A DNA stretch of 52,728 nt from Citrobacter sp. FP75 (GTDB taxonomy: Bacteria > Pseudomonadota > Gammaproteobacteria > Enterobacterales > Enterobacteriaceae). The position numbers and the translations under genes were made by a program. How positions within the stretch are numbered: the stretch's first letter is position 1; every line of letters begins with the position of its first letter. The notes beneath the pieces were generated by a model, which saw nothing but the letters and a program-made list of their open reading frames with translations, did no database searches and was not told the origin of the DNA. Positions 1-6,440 of the stretch are shown one piece after another. Location of the stretch: positions 1 to 52,728 of the forward strand of contig NZ_JAFDOE010000013.1 in the NCBI RefSeq assembly GCF_018342065.1. Direction: 5' to 3'.

Positions 1-12
1 CTTTTCGTCCAT
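1..12 (-). other. possible start of a gene running off the left edge
   Basis: On the minus strand an ATG at 12-10 begins codons reading Met-Asp-Glu-Lys to the window edge, preceded by purine-rich GGAG and AGG (about 11 and 6 bases upstream) that could be a ribosome binding site. Only four codons are visible, so product and reality are both unknown. It would be the next gene of the island after the integrase, on the same strand. Confidence 0.25.
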
Positions 13-84
13 AATTTGCCTGTCTCCGTTGTTGGAATGAACATATCAAAAACAGGCAGATACACAGTTTAAATTACAGTCTCG

Positions 85-118
85 CAAAGACAGAAATAAT
101 ATTAACTTTCTGTCTTTG
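85..118 (-). terminator. 12-bp perfect inverted repeat after the integrase gene
   Basis: CAAAGACAGAAA (85-96) is repeated in exact reverse complement at 107-118 with a 10-base A+T-rich loop. It lies about 30 bp beyond the integrase stop codon. It could terminate the integrase transcript, though no long T-tract follows and the arms are moderate in G+C; a protein-binding site is the alternative. Confidence 0.5.
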
Positions 119-148
119 TCTCAGTTTTATTTTTCTGTAAATGACACT

Positions 149-1420
149 TTAATTATTCCTGATCGTATTATTTTCTCGGGCATAAATCCATGGAGCGATA
201 TATTCTTCACGGCTCGAATCCAGATAATCCGACCACCACTGCATCATGGCCTTTCGAGCATCCAGATGTTCCGCTTTATGTATATATGCGGCCCGTACAC
301 TATTGCGCTCCTGATGACTCATCTGCCGCTCTACGGCATCCCGCGACCAGAGTTCAGATTCCACAAGTGCACTACAGGCCATTGCCCGGAAACCGTGGCC
401 GCAGACATCCGCTTTTGTGTCATAGCCCATTAAGCGTAGCGCCCGGTTGATAGTGTTTTCACTCATCGGCTTGTACGAATTATGGTCGCCGGGGAACACC
501 AGTTGCAGATGACCGGAGATGTCCTGTATCTGCTTCAGAATGGCAATCGCCTGCCGGGAAAGCGGCACGATATGCGGAGTGCGCATTTTTGCGCCACGAC
601 CAGAGAAGCGGACTTTCTCAATCGTTTCCCGTGTGGCTGGGATGGTCCAGATTTTGTGTCTGAAATCAATCTCGTTCCAGCGGGCAAAGCGCAGTTCGCT
701 GGAACGGATAAACAGATGCAGGGTCAGCACCACCGCCAGCCTTGTTAACTGCCGTCCCTGTTGATAATCACCAATACGTTCCAGCAGTTCGGGCAACCGC
801 TCCAGTGGCAGAGCGGGGTAGTGATTTTTAACCGGCGGCGCGGTGACGCCTTCCAGATGCTGTGCCGGGTTGTATTCGGTGAGTCCCTGCTGAACAGCAT
901 AGCGCATGATATTGCAGATCTGCTGCCGGGTACGGGATGCCACTTCCAGAAAACCATTATTCTCGATAACTTTCAGCAGCGCCGTGAAATGCTGCGTTTT
1001 TAGCATCGTAACGGGCATATGACCAATCACCGGGAAGATATGATTTTTCATGCTGGCAAGTATACGGTCAGCATAATCTGCCGACCACTTTTTGTTGGTT
1101 TTGTGCCAGTTCAGCGCGACAATTTCAAAGCATTTTTCCGGTGACGCGGCGGCTTTTTCATTCATGCGCTGCTGTGCGGGGTTGATGTTCTGTGCCAGAA
1201 GCTTACGGATGCCGTCTCGCTGTTGACGGGCGTCGGAAAGTGAAACCAGCGGGTAGGCGCCCAACGCAATACGGGATTCTTTTCGGTTGAAGCGATATTT
1301 GAGGTACCAGAGGCGTGAACCGCCCGGATTGATAAGCAGATACAGACCGTGTGAATCAGTCAGTTTAAAGGGTTTATCAAGAGGTTTAATACTGCGGATT
1401 TTCGCGTCGGACAGGGACAT
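149..1420 (-). CDS. P4-type tyrosine integrase of a tRNA-Asn island
   Basis: A 423-residue site-specific tyrosine recombinase that would insert and excise the island lying to its left. The N-terminal third carries the arm-binding DUF4102-type domain (begins MSLSDAKIRS, with the GGSR and LGAYP motifs of P4-like integrases). The catalytic residues are all visible: Arg244 in SELRFARW, His342 and Arg345 in GHGFR, His369 in QMSHQ and nucleophile Tyr379 in RAAYIHK. From memory it is very close to the integrase of the Yersinia high-pathogenicity island, which uses asn tRNA genes; the tRNA-Asn gene 160 bp upstream fits. The gene reads away from the tRNA, the usual geometry. It is full length with no lesion, so the island may still be mobile; its cargo lies outside the window. 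Confidence 0.93.
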   Translation of the reverse strand: MSLSDAKIRSIKPLDKPFKLTDSHGLYLLINPGGSRLWYLKYRFNRKESRIALGAYPLVSLSDARQQRDGIRKLLAQNINPAQQRMNEKAAASPEKCFEIVALNWHKTNKKWSADYADRILASMKNHIFPVIGHMPVTMLKTQHFTALLKVIENNGFLEVASRTRQQICNIMRYAVQQGLTEYNPAQHLEGVTAPPVKNHYPALPLERLPELLERIGDYQQGRQLTRLAVVLTLHLFIRSSELRFARWNEIDFRHKIWTIPATRETIEKVRFSGRGAKMRTPHIVPLSRQAIAILKQIQDISGHLQLVFPGDHNSYKPMSENTINRALRLMGYDTKADVCGHGFRAMACSALVESELWSRDAVERQMSHQERNSVRAAYIHKAEHLDARKAMMQWWSDYLDSSREEYIAPWIYARENNTIRNN

Positions 1421-1421
1421 A

Positions 1422-1470
1422 TGGTGGTCACTCCATTATCGAACTGAAATGACCCCAAATCAGACCACCA
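1422..1470. repeat. 8-bp inverted repeat straddling the integrase leader
   Basis: TGGTGGTC at 1422-1429 pairs with GACCACCA at 1463-1470, immediately upstream of the integrase start codon. The left arm overlaps the leader and ribosome binding region of the gene. Possible roles are integrase or excisionase arm binding, or autoregulation; this is inference from position only. Confidence 0.35.
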
Positions 1471-1580
1471 ATTTCGCCGGATGCGGAGGGAAAACCAGAT
1501 ACGCATCGGGAAAGATTTTCACGCTAACTTATTGAAACCTAATCATATAGGTACTTCTAAGCACGCCTGAAAACAGGAAT

Positions 1581-1597
1581 TTGGCTCCTCTGACTGG
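1581..1597 (-). other. attachment-site core at the 3' end of tRNA-Asn
   Basis: The 17-base sequence CCAGTCAGAGGAGCCAA (minus strand) forms the 3' end of the tRNA gene and matches the att core I remember for the high-pathogenicity island. Sequence on the island side (1421-1580) is unlike that downstream of the other two tRNA-Asn genes here, which fits an island junction at this point. The partner att copy must lie left of the window. Confidence 0.65.
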
Positions 1598-1657
1598 ACT
1601 CGAACCAGTGACATACGGATTAACAGTCCGCCGTTCTACCGACTGAACTACAGAGGA
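1582..1657 (-). tRNA. tRNA-Asn (GTT), island-occupied copy
   Basis: A 76-nt tRNA gene with encoded CCA. The acceptor stem TCCTCTG/CAGAGGA, TTCGAGTCC T-arm and anticodon GTT within GGACTGTTAATCC are all visible. It is identical to the tRNA copies at 3996-4071 and 5819-5894. Its 3' end serves as the insertion site of the island carrying the integrase gene. Confidence 0.97.
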
Positions 1658-1675
1658 ATCGTTTGAACGAGGCGC

Positions 1676-1704
1676 ATATTAGCGAGGGGGGCAGGGGTTG
1701 TCAA
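1676..1704 (-). promoter_or_regulatory. sigma-70 promoter of tRNA-Asn
   Basis: On the minus strand, TTGACA (1704-1699) and TAATAT (1681-1676) are separated by 17 bp and sit just upstream of the tRNA. The flank resembles that of the tRNA copy at 3996-4071, showing that the tRNAs were duplicated with their promoters. Confidence 0.8.
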
Positions 1705-1778
1705 AGGAGAAATGTAATTGCGAGTTTGTTTGCTGACAAAACCAGCAAAGCGGCGATCTTTCCATCTTTTTAGCCTTT

Positions 1779-1795
1779 TGCCCTATTCTGGTGCG
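1779..1795 (+). promoter_or_regulatory. probable NtrC enhancer site of nac
   Basis: TGCCCTATTCTGGTGCG resembles the NtrC consensus TGCACC-N5-GGTGCA (6-5-6 dyad). It lies about 150 bp upstream of the expected nac transcription start, a usual distance for an NtrC enhancer. Known biology: nac is activated by phosphorylated NtrC under nitrogen limitation. Confidence 0.55.
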
Positions 1796-1910
1796 CCACT
1801 ACCTGCGATGGGGCAGGGAAAAACGGCTGACAGGGTAAAGAATCTTGAACATTGACCTCCAGTCCTTATTTTACGGGCGCTGAGCGTAGTAACGCGCATC
1901 AAGTCGAAAC

Positions 1911-1926
1911 TGGCAAGCATCTTGCA
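1911..1926 (+). promoter_or_regulatory. sigma-54 promoter of nac
   Basis: TGGCAAGCATCTTGCA carries the invariant GG (-24) and GC (-12) with exactly 10 bases between them. It lies 55 bp before the nac start codon, so transcription would start near 1938. Together with the upstream NtrC-like dyad this indicates nitrogen-starvation control. Confidence 0.85.
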
Positions 1927-1980
1927 ACCCTGATTCACATGGCTGCCAGCACGGGTTCTGGTATTCCGACAGGAGGCAAG

Positions 1981-2898
1981 ATGAACTTCAGACGACTGAA
2001 ATACTTCGTAAAAATCGTCGATATTGGTAGCCTGACTCAGGCCGCAGAAGTGTTGCATATTGCGCAACCCGCGCTGAGTCAGCAGGTTGCCACGCTGGAA
2101 GGCGAGCTGGATCAACAGTTGCTGATTCGTACCAAGCGCGGTGTGACACCCACTGAAGCTGGAAAGATGCTTTACACCCACGCCCGCATGATTTTGCGCC
2201 AGTGTGAGCAGGCGCAGCTTGCGGTCAGTAATATTGGGCAGACCTTAAGCGGACAGGTGTCTATTGGCCTTGCGCCCGGGACAGCGGCATCATCCATCAC
2301 CATGCCGTTATTACAGTCCGTGCGCGCAGAACTGCCAGAGGTGTTGATCTATTTACATGAGAACAGTGGGGCGGTGCTGAACGATAAGCTGCTCAGTGGG
2401 CAACTTGATATGGCCGTACTCTACGAACGTTCCCCGATCGCAGGCATTATCAGTCAACCGTTGGTAAAAGAGGACCTTTTCCTCGTTGGCACTCGCGATT
2501 GTCCAGGGCAAAGCGTCGATTTAACCGCGGTAGCCCAGATGAATCTGTTTCTTCCCCGGGATTACAGTGCGGTGCGTTTGCGTGTAGATGAAGCCTTTTC
2601 ATTGCGCCGCTTAACGGCCAAAGTGATTGGGGAGATTGAGTCTATCTCTACCTTAACTGCGGCGATTGCCAGTGGTATGGGGGTGACCGTTTTGCCGGAG
2701 TCCGCAGCGCGTTCGTTATGCAATGCGGCAAATGGCTGGATGGCGCGAATTACCACACCGTCGATGAGCCTGCCATTATCGTTGAATGTCTCGGCCAGAG
2801 GCAGTTTGTCGCCTCAGGCACAGGCGGTGAAAGAGATTCTGCTGTCGTTGGTCAGTTGCCCGGCGCTGGAAAACCGTGAGCTGCAGTTGGTTAGTTAG
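1981..2898 (+). CDS. nac: Nac, nitrogen assimilation LysR-type regulator
   Basis: A 305-residue LysR-family regulator with an N-terminal winged helix-turn-helix (about residues 1-60, start MNFRRLKYFV, recognition region QPALSQQVATLE) and a C-terminal effector-type domain. Nac links sigma-54/NtrC control to sigma-70 genes, activating nitrogen-source catabolism and repressing genes such as gdhA in relatives. The ATG at 1981 is chosen because it matches the start I remember for E. coli Nac and follows AGGAGG at 1971-1976; in-frame sequence upstream (from 1852) includes the promoter and is not coding. Cbl follows 101 bp downstream in the same direction, as in E. coli. Intact. Confidence 0.96.
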   Translation: MNFRRLKYFVKIVDIGSLTQAAEVLHIAQPALSQQVATLEGELDQQLLIRTKRGVTPTEAGKMLYTHARMILRQCEQAQLAVSNIGQTLSGQVSIGLAPGTAASSITMPLLQSVRAELPEVLIYLHENSGAVLNDKLLSGQLDMAVLYERSPIAGIISQPLVKEDLFLVGTRDCPGQSVDLTAVAQMNLFLPRDYSAVRLRVDEAFSLRRLTAKVIGEIESISTLTAAIASGMGVTVLPESAARSLCNAANGWMARITTPSMSLPLSLNVSARGSLSPQAQAVKEILLSLVSCPALENRELQLVS

Positions 2899-2900
2899 AC

Positions 2901-2921
2901 CTTATTCCGTGCAGGAATAAG
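2901..2921 (+). repeat. hairpin between nac and cbl
   Basis: CTTATTCC (2901-2908) and GGAATAAG (2914-2921) form an 8-bp stem with a 5-base loop directly after the nac stop codon. A short T-run follows only after several other bases, so this may cause partial termination or protect the nac transcript rather than stop it fully. Confidence 0.45.
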
Positions 2922-2999
2922 ATGCAGGTTTTTATTATTTGTTATGCCGGGCATCAGACTTTAACAATAGCGTAATGTCTGATGTATCCGGAGCGTAGA

Positions 3000-3953
3000 G
3001 TGAATTTCCAGCAACTTAAAATAATCCGTGAGGCGGCACGTCAGGATTACAACCTGACGGAAGTCGCGAATATTCTTTATACTTCGCAATCGGGGGTAAG
3101 CCGACATATTCGCGAGCTTGAAGATGAGCTGGGTATCGAGATATTTATCCGCCGCGGTAAACGTCTGCTTGGCATGACCGAGCCGGGTAAAGCCTTGCTG
3201 GTTATCGCTGAGCGCATTCTCAATGAGGCCAGCAATGTTCGCCGACTTGCCGATCTGTTTACCAATGACACTTCCGGTGTGCTGACAATTGCCACCACCC
3301 ATACCCAGGCTCGTTATAGCCTGCCTGCGGTAATTAAAGCGTTTCGCGAACTCTTCCCGGAAGTTCGCCTGGAATTAATTCAGGGAACGCCGCAGGAAAT
3401 CGACTCGCTATTGCAAAATGGTGGGGCAGATATTGGCATTGCCAGCGAGCGGTTAAGTAGCGATCCTCTGCTGGTGGCTTTTCCCTGGTTTCGTTGGCAT
3501 CACAGCCTGCTTGTTCCTGACGATCATCCATTGGTCCAGACCTCTCCGCTGACGCTGGAAGCCATTGTTCGCTGGCCGCTGATTACTTACCGTCAGGGCA
3601 TTACCGGGCGTTCACGTATTGATGAGGCATTTGCCCGTAAAGGGTTACTGCCGGATATTATTCTCAGTGCGCAGGACTCTGATGTTATCAAAACCTATGT
3701 AGCGCTGGGACTGGGCATCGGACTGGTGGCGGAGCAATCCAGCGGTGAGCAGGAAGAGGGGACGTTAACCCGTCTTGATACCCGGCATTTATTCGACGCC
3801 AATACCGTCTGGCTTGGCCTGAAACGCGGTCAATTACAGCGCAATTACGTGTGGCGATTCATTGAATTATGCAATGCGGGATTATCCGTGGAGGAGATCA
3901 AGCGACAGGTGATGGAGTCAGATGATGAAGTAATGATTGATTATCAAATATAA
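3000..3953 (+). CDS. cbl: Cbl, LysR-type regulator of sulfonate-sulfur utilisation
   Basis: A 317-residue CysB-like LysR regulator. The N-terminal helix-turn-helix is clear (TSQSGVSRHIRELEDEL, about residues 29-45), followed by the ligand-binding domain. In E. coli Cbl activates the ssuEADCB and tau sulfonate genes during sulfate starvation and is antagonised by adenosine phosphosulfate. The GTG at 3000 is chosen because the protein then begins MNFQQLKIIRE as in E. coli, which also uses GTG; an ATG six codons upstream is the alternative. It ends just before the terminator of the converging tRNA-Asn gene. Intact. Confidence 0.94.
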   Translation: MNFQQLKIIREAARQDYNLTEVANILYTSQSGVSRHIRELEDELGIEIFIRRGKRLLGMTEPGKALLVIAERILNEASNVRRLADLFTNDTSGVLTIATTHTQARYSLPAVIKAFRELFPEVRLELIQGTPQEIDSLLQNGGADIGIASERLSSDPLLVAFPWFRWHHSLLVPDDHPLVQTSPLTLEAIVRWPLITYRQGITGRSRIDEAFARKGLLPDIILSAQDSDVIKTYVALGLGIGLVAEQSSGEQEEGTLTRLDTRHLFDANTVWLGLKRGQLQRNYVWRFIELCNAGLSVEEIKRQVMESDDEVMIDYQI

Positions 3954-3955
3954 AA

Positions 3956-3986
3956 CAAAAAGCCTGCTTAGTTTCCTGAGCAGGCT
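3956..3986 (-). terminator. rho-independent terminator of tRNA-Asn
   Basis: AGCCTGCT (3961-3968) pairs with AGCAGGCT (3979-3986), and on the minus strand the stem is followed by TTTTTG. It terminates the tRNA-Asn gene; in the plus direction it could also help stop cbl transcripts, though the T-tract on that side is poor. Confidence 0.85.
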
Positions 3987-3995
3987 TCTTAAATT

Positions 3996-4071
3996 TGGCT
4001 CCTCTGACTGGACTCGAACCAGTGACATACGGATTAACAGTCCGCCGTTCTACCGACTGAACTACAGAGGA
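3996..4071 (-). tRNA. tRNA-Asn (GTT)
   Basis: A 76-nt gene with encoded CCA, identical to the copies at 1582-1657 and 5819-5894, with anticodon GTT and paired acceptor arms TCCTCTG/CAGAGGA. It lies between the 3' ends of cbl and yeeO, downstream of yeeO on the same strand. Its 3' end is an unoccupied potential island insertion site. Confidence 0.97.
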
Positions 4072-4089
4072 ATCGTGTGAACGAGGCGA

Positions 4090-4118
4090 ATATTAGCGAT
4101 GCCTGTCAGGGTTGTCAA
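4090..4118 (-). promoter_or_regulatory. sigma-70 promoter of tRNA-Asn
   Basis: On the minus strand TTGACA (4118-4113), a 17-bp spacer and TAATAT (4095-4090) form a near-consensus promoter immediately upstream of the tRNA. Confidence 0.8.
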
Positions 4119-4170
4119 AGCCAGAATGGAAAAACGCGATCGTTTGCCGAATTTTTCTTCATTTCGTCGC

Positions 4171-5658
4171 TTATTCAGGCGCAACAGGTTGTTTTATACA
4201 CTTTTCACGTTCAGCTCGCGGGTACTTCCATAACCATCGACCAGTGACCATTCGCCAGTAAAAAAGCGCTGCGCGAACTGCCCAATCGAAGAACATTCCC
4301 ATCCACACCCCAACGACTCCCCAGCCTAATACGATCCCGAGGGTGTAACCTACCACTACGCGACAACCCCACATGCCCAGCATGGATACCCACATAGCGA
4401 AACGTACATCGCGTGCGCCCTTAAACCCGGCAGGAAGAACCCAGGATGCTGCCCATATCGGCATAAATGCCGCATTGAGCCAAATCAGGATGACTATGAC
4501 CTCTTTTACATCCTGATCTTGGGTATAAAACGAAGCCATCACGCCAGCAAAAGGAGCTGTAAGCCAGGCGATGGCGGTTAACCCAATGGTGGATAACCAG
4601 AATACGTGCCGTAACTGGATTTCGGCCTGGGCAATCTGTCCATTTCCCAGACGTCGACCGGTGATGATAGTGGAGGCAGAACCAAGAGCATTACCGGGCA
4701 GGTTAATCAGAGCCGCAATAGAAAAAGCGATAAAGTTACCGGCAATAACACTGGTTCCCATTCCTGAGACAAACATCTGGGTGAGTAGCTTACCGCCGTT
4801 AAACAGCACCGATTCGATACTCGCAGGAATACCGATACCCATCACTTCCCAGATAATGGCGAGATTCAATGGTTTAAAATAGCTCTTCAGGGGAATGCGC
4901 AGCGCTGGATTAAAACCAATCATCAATACCCAGATAATAGCGACAGCGCCGATGTAACGGGAAATTGTCAGACCGAGTCCAGCACCTTCGAACCCCATCC
5001 CTTGCCACGAGAAAATACCGTAGATAAGAATACTACTGATGACGATATTCAGTATGTTCATCCCGCCGTTAATCAGTAGCGGTATCTTGGTGTTTCCGGC
5101 ACCACGTAGTGCCCCACTGCCGATCAAAGCAATGGCTGCCGCAGGATAACTAAGCACCGTCAATTCCAGATACGTAAGCGCGAGTGCTTTGACCTCCGGC
5201 GTTGCTTCTCCGGCAACAACATTAATGATCTGTTCGCCAAAATAGTGAATGACCGCTGCCAGCACGATGGCAAAAATTGTCATAATCACCAGCGACTGCC
5301 TGGCCGCGGCCCGGGCCCGACGGCGATCGCGTTTTCCCAGACTAAAGGCCACCACCACCGTAGTGCCTAGATCGATAGCGGCAAAAAATGCCATGATGAC
5401 CATATTGAAGCTGTCGGCGAGACCGACGCCTGCCATTGCTTCTTTTCCCAGCCAGCTGACCAGGAAAGTACTCAGTACCCCCATTAAGAGCACACAGGTA
5501 TTTTCCAGAAAAATAGGTACGGCAAGCGGGGTGATTTCACGCCAAAAGAGAACTTTATAACTCTTACGTTTGGCATACCAGGGCGTGCGGGAAACGACCT
5601 GGCGTAAGGCGGTGGAGACGTTCAAAGTGGACCTTAATGAAGAAAGTTGAAACCTCAT
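4171..5658 (-). CDS. yeeO: YeeO, MATE-family inner-membrane exporter
   Basis: A 495-residue multidrug/toxin-extrusion (MATE) transporter with about 12 membrane segments in two homologous halves; the first begins near residue 40 (FWREITPLAVPIF). E. coli YeeO is reported to export FMN/FAD and dipeptides. Conserved stretches include GALRGAGNT and ASTIITGRRLG. The start at 5658 gives a cytoplasmic N-terminal extension of about 40 residues; starts further upstream used in some E. coli annotations are not available here. The gene lies between two inverted tRNA-Asn copies and, from memory, is reversed relative to cbl compared with E. coli K-12. Confidence 0.9.
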   Translation of the reverse strand: MRFQLSSLRSTLNVSTALRQVVSRTPWYAKRKSYKVLFWREITPLAVPIFLENTCVLLMGVLSTFLVSWLGKEAMAGVGLADSFNMVIMAFFAAIDLGTTVVVAFSLGKRDRRRARAAARQSLVIMTIFAIVLAAVIHYFGEQIINVVAGEATPEVKALALTYLELTVLSYPAAAIALIGSGALRGAGNTKIPLLINGGMNILNIVISSILIYGIFSWQGMGFEGAGLGLTISRYIGAVAIIWVLMIGFNPALRIPLKSYFKPLNLAIIWEVMGIGIPASIESVLFNGGKLLTQMFVSGMGTSVIAGNFIAFSIAALINLPGNALGSASTIITGRRLGNGQIAQAEIQLRHVFWLSTIGLTAIAWLTAPFAGVMASFYTQDQDVKEVIVILIWLNAAFMPIWAASWVLPAGFKGARDVRFAMWVSMLGMWGCRVVVGYTLGIVLGWGVVGVWMGMFFDWAVRAALFYWRMVTGRWLWKYPRAEREKCIKQPVAPE

Positions 5659-5774
5659 TTCAAATGATGAGGGAGAATCAAAAAAGCTGCAAAGTTTTTT
5701 CCATATAAAATGTCTGTAAATGCAACAAAATGTCTAGAGAAGCACCAATTGATACGCATTGAGGGAAATGGGGT

Positions 5775-5802
5775 TTGACAAAAAAATTTTCGCCGCTAAG
5801 AT
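5775..5802 (+). promoter_or_regulatory. sigma-70 promoter of tRNA-Asn
   Basis: TTGACA (5775-5780), a 16-bp spacer and TAAGAT (5797-5802) lie upstream of the tRNA. Unlike the other two copies its upstream sequence is unrelated, so this tRNA has its own promoter. Confidence 0.8.
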
Positions 5803-5818
5803 AGGCCTCCACAACGAT

Positions 5819-5894
5819 TCCTCTGTAGTTCAGTCGGTAGAACGGCGGACTGTTAATCCGTATGTCACTGGTTCGAGTCCAGTCAGAGGAGCCA
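5819..5894 (+). tRNA. tRNA-Asn (GTT)
   Basis: A 76-nt gene with encoded CCA, identical to the two minus-strand copies. It is divergent from yeeO. Just beyond its terminator the sequence changes to a broken transporter gene and the fhuE region, so it lies at the edge of an apparent chromosomal rearrangement. Confidence 0.97.
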
Positions 5895-5902
5895 AATTTA
5901 AG

Positions 5903-5935
5903 AAGCCTGCTCAGGAAACTGAGCAGGCTTTTTGT
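5903..5935 (+). terminator. rho-independent terminator of tRNA-Asn
   Basis: A perfect 12-bp stem, AAGCCTGCTCAG (5903-5914) with CTGAGCAGGCTT (5919-5930), closes a GAAA tetraloop and runs into TTTTTG. It is a strong terminator and part of the long inverted repeat. Confidence 0.92.
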
Positions 5936-5993
5936 TCTTGATTTACCGTCGACACCAGGCCTTCGGATAACCCTCTGAATCTGATACATGCAC

Positions 5994-6368
5994 TCAGGCT
6001 TCGTCAGTCCTTGACTTAACCAGTGGAGCAAATATAAAAATCAGTCCCAGCATGGCTGCCATTGTGCTATATACAGCGGGAAAACCTGTCAATTCAGCAG
6101 CCAGGCCAACAGGTGCTGGTGCCATCAGCGTTCCCAGATAACCGATTGTTGTGACGATACTCATCCCCGTACTGCTTGAAATATCTGGCTGGTTTCCGGC
6201 CGCAGAAAAGGCAATCGGCACGAGATTGGCGATACCGATACCAGCAATAGTAAAGGCAATAGAAAAACAGGTTCGCTGGAATATTGGTGTTGCATGGAAC
6301 TCAAAAATAAAAAACGACAGGCGGGATGATTTTCTACGATTAGTGGTGGGGGATACAAACATCGTCAT
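5994..6368 (-). pseudogene. C-terminal fragment of an MFS transporter
   Basis: About 100 residues read as the last three or four membrane segments of a major facilitator permease, resembling the YbjJ-like group (AGIGIANLVPIAFSAAGN, then TTIGYLGTLMAPAPVGLAAELTG is the recognisable stretch). The first 25-30 residues of the open frame look unrelated, and no N-terminal three-quarters is present, since yeeO, a tRNA and fhuE fill the surroundings. It cannot be a working transporter. It sits exactly where the asn-tRNA cluster meets fhuE, and is probably a relic of the event that joined them. Confidence 0.75.
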
Positions 6369-6389
6369 CTAAATATATTGAACATTCTG

Positions 6390-6418
6390 CGAGCAAAACC
6401 CACCTGAGGCGCAGGTGG
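6390..6418 (-). terminator. probable terminator of fhuE
   Basis: CCACCTG (6400-6406) and CAGGTGG (6412-6418) form a 7-bp stem; on the minus strand it is followed by GTTTTGC. Position just past the fhuE stop codon supports a terminator, though the T-tract is short. Confidence 0.6.
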
Positions 6419-6440
6419 ATTTTGACCGTACAGGCACTAA

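Larger units (their letters stand above)
3954..4075 (-). repeat. 122-bp inverted repeat, copy 1 (tRNA-Asn plus terminator)
   Basis: This segment, read on the minus strand, matches 5815-5936 read on the plus strand over 122 bases with one mismatch, in the terminator stem. Each copy holds a complete tRNA-Asn and its terminator. The two copies point away from yeeO between them, a geometry that allows homologous inversion of the 1.7-kb yeeO segment. Confidence 0.9.
5815..5936 (+). repeat. 122-bp inverted repeat, copy 2 (tRNA-Asn plus terminator)
   Basis: Partner of the copy at 3954-4075, in inverted orientation on the other side of yeeO, 121 of 122 bases identical. Identity extends about 40 bp past the tRNA through the whole terminator, so more than selection on the tRNA is at work; gene conversion or recent duplication is likely. 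Confidence 0.9.
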
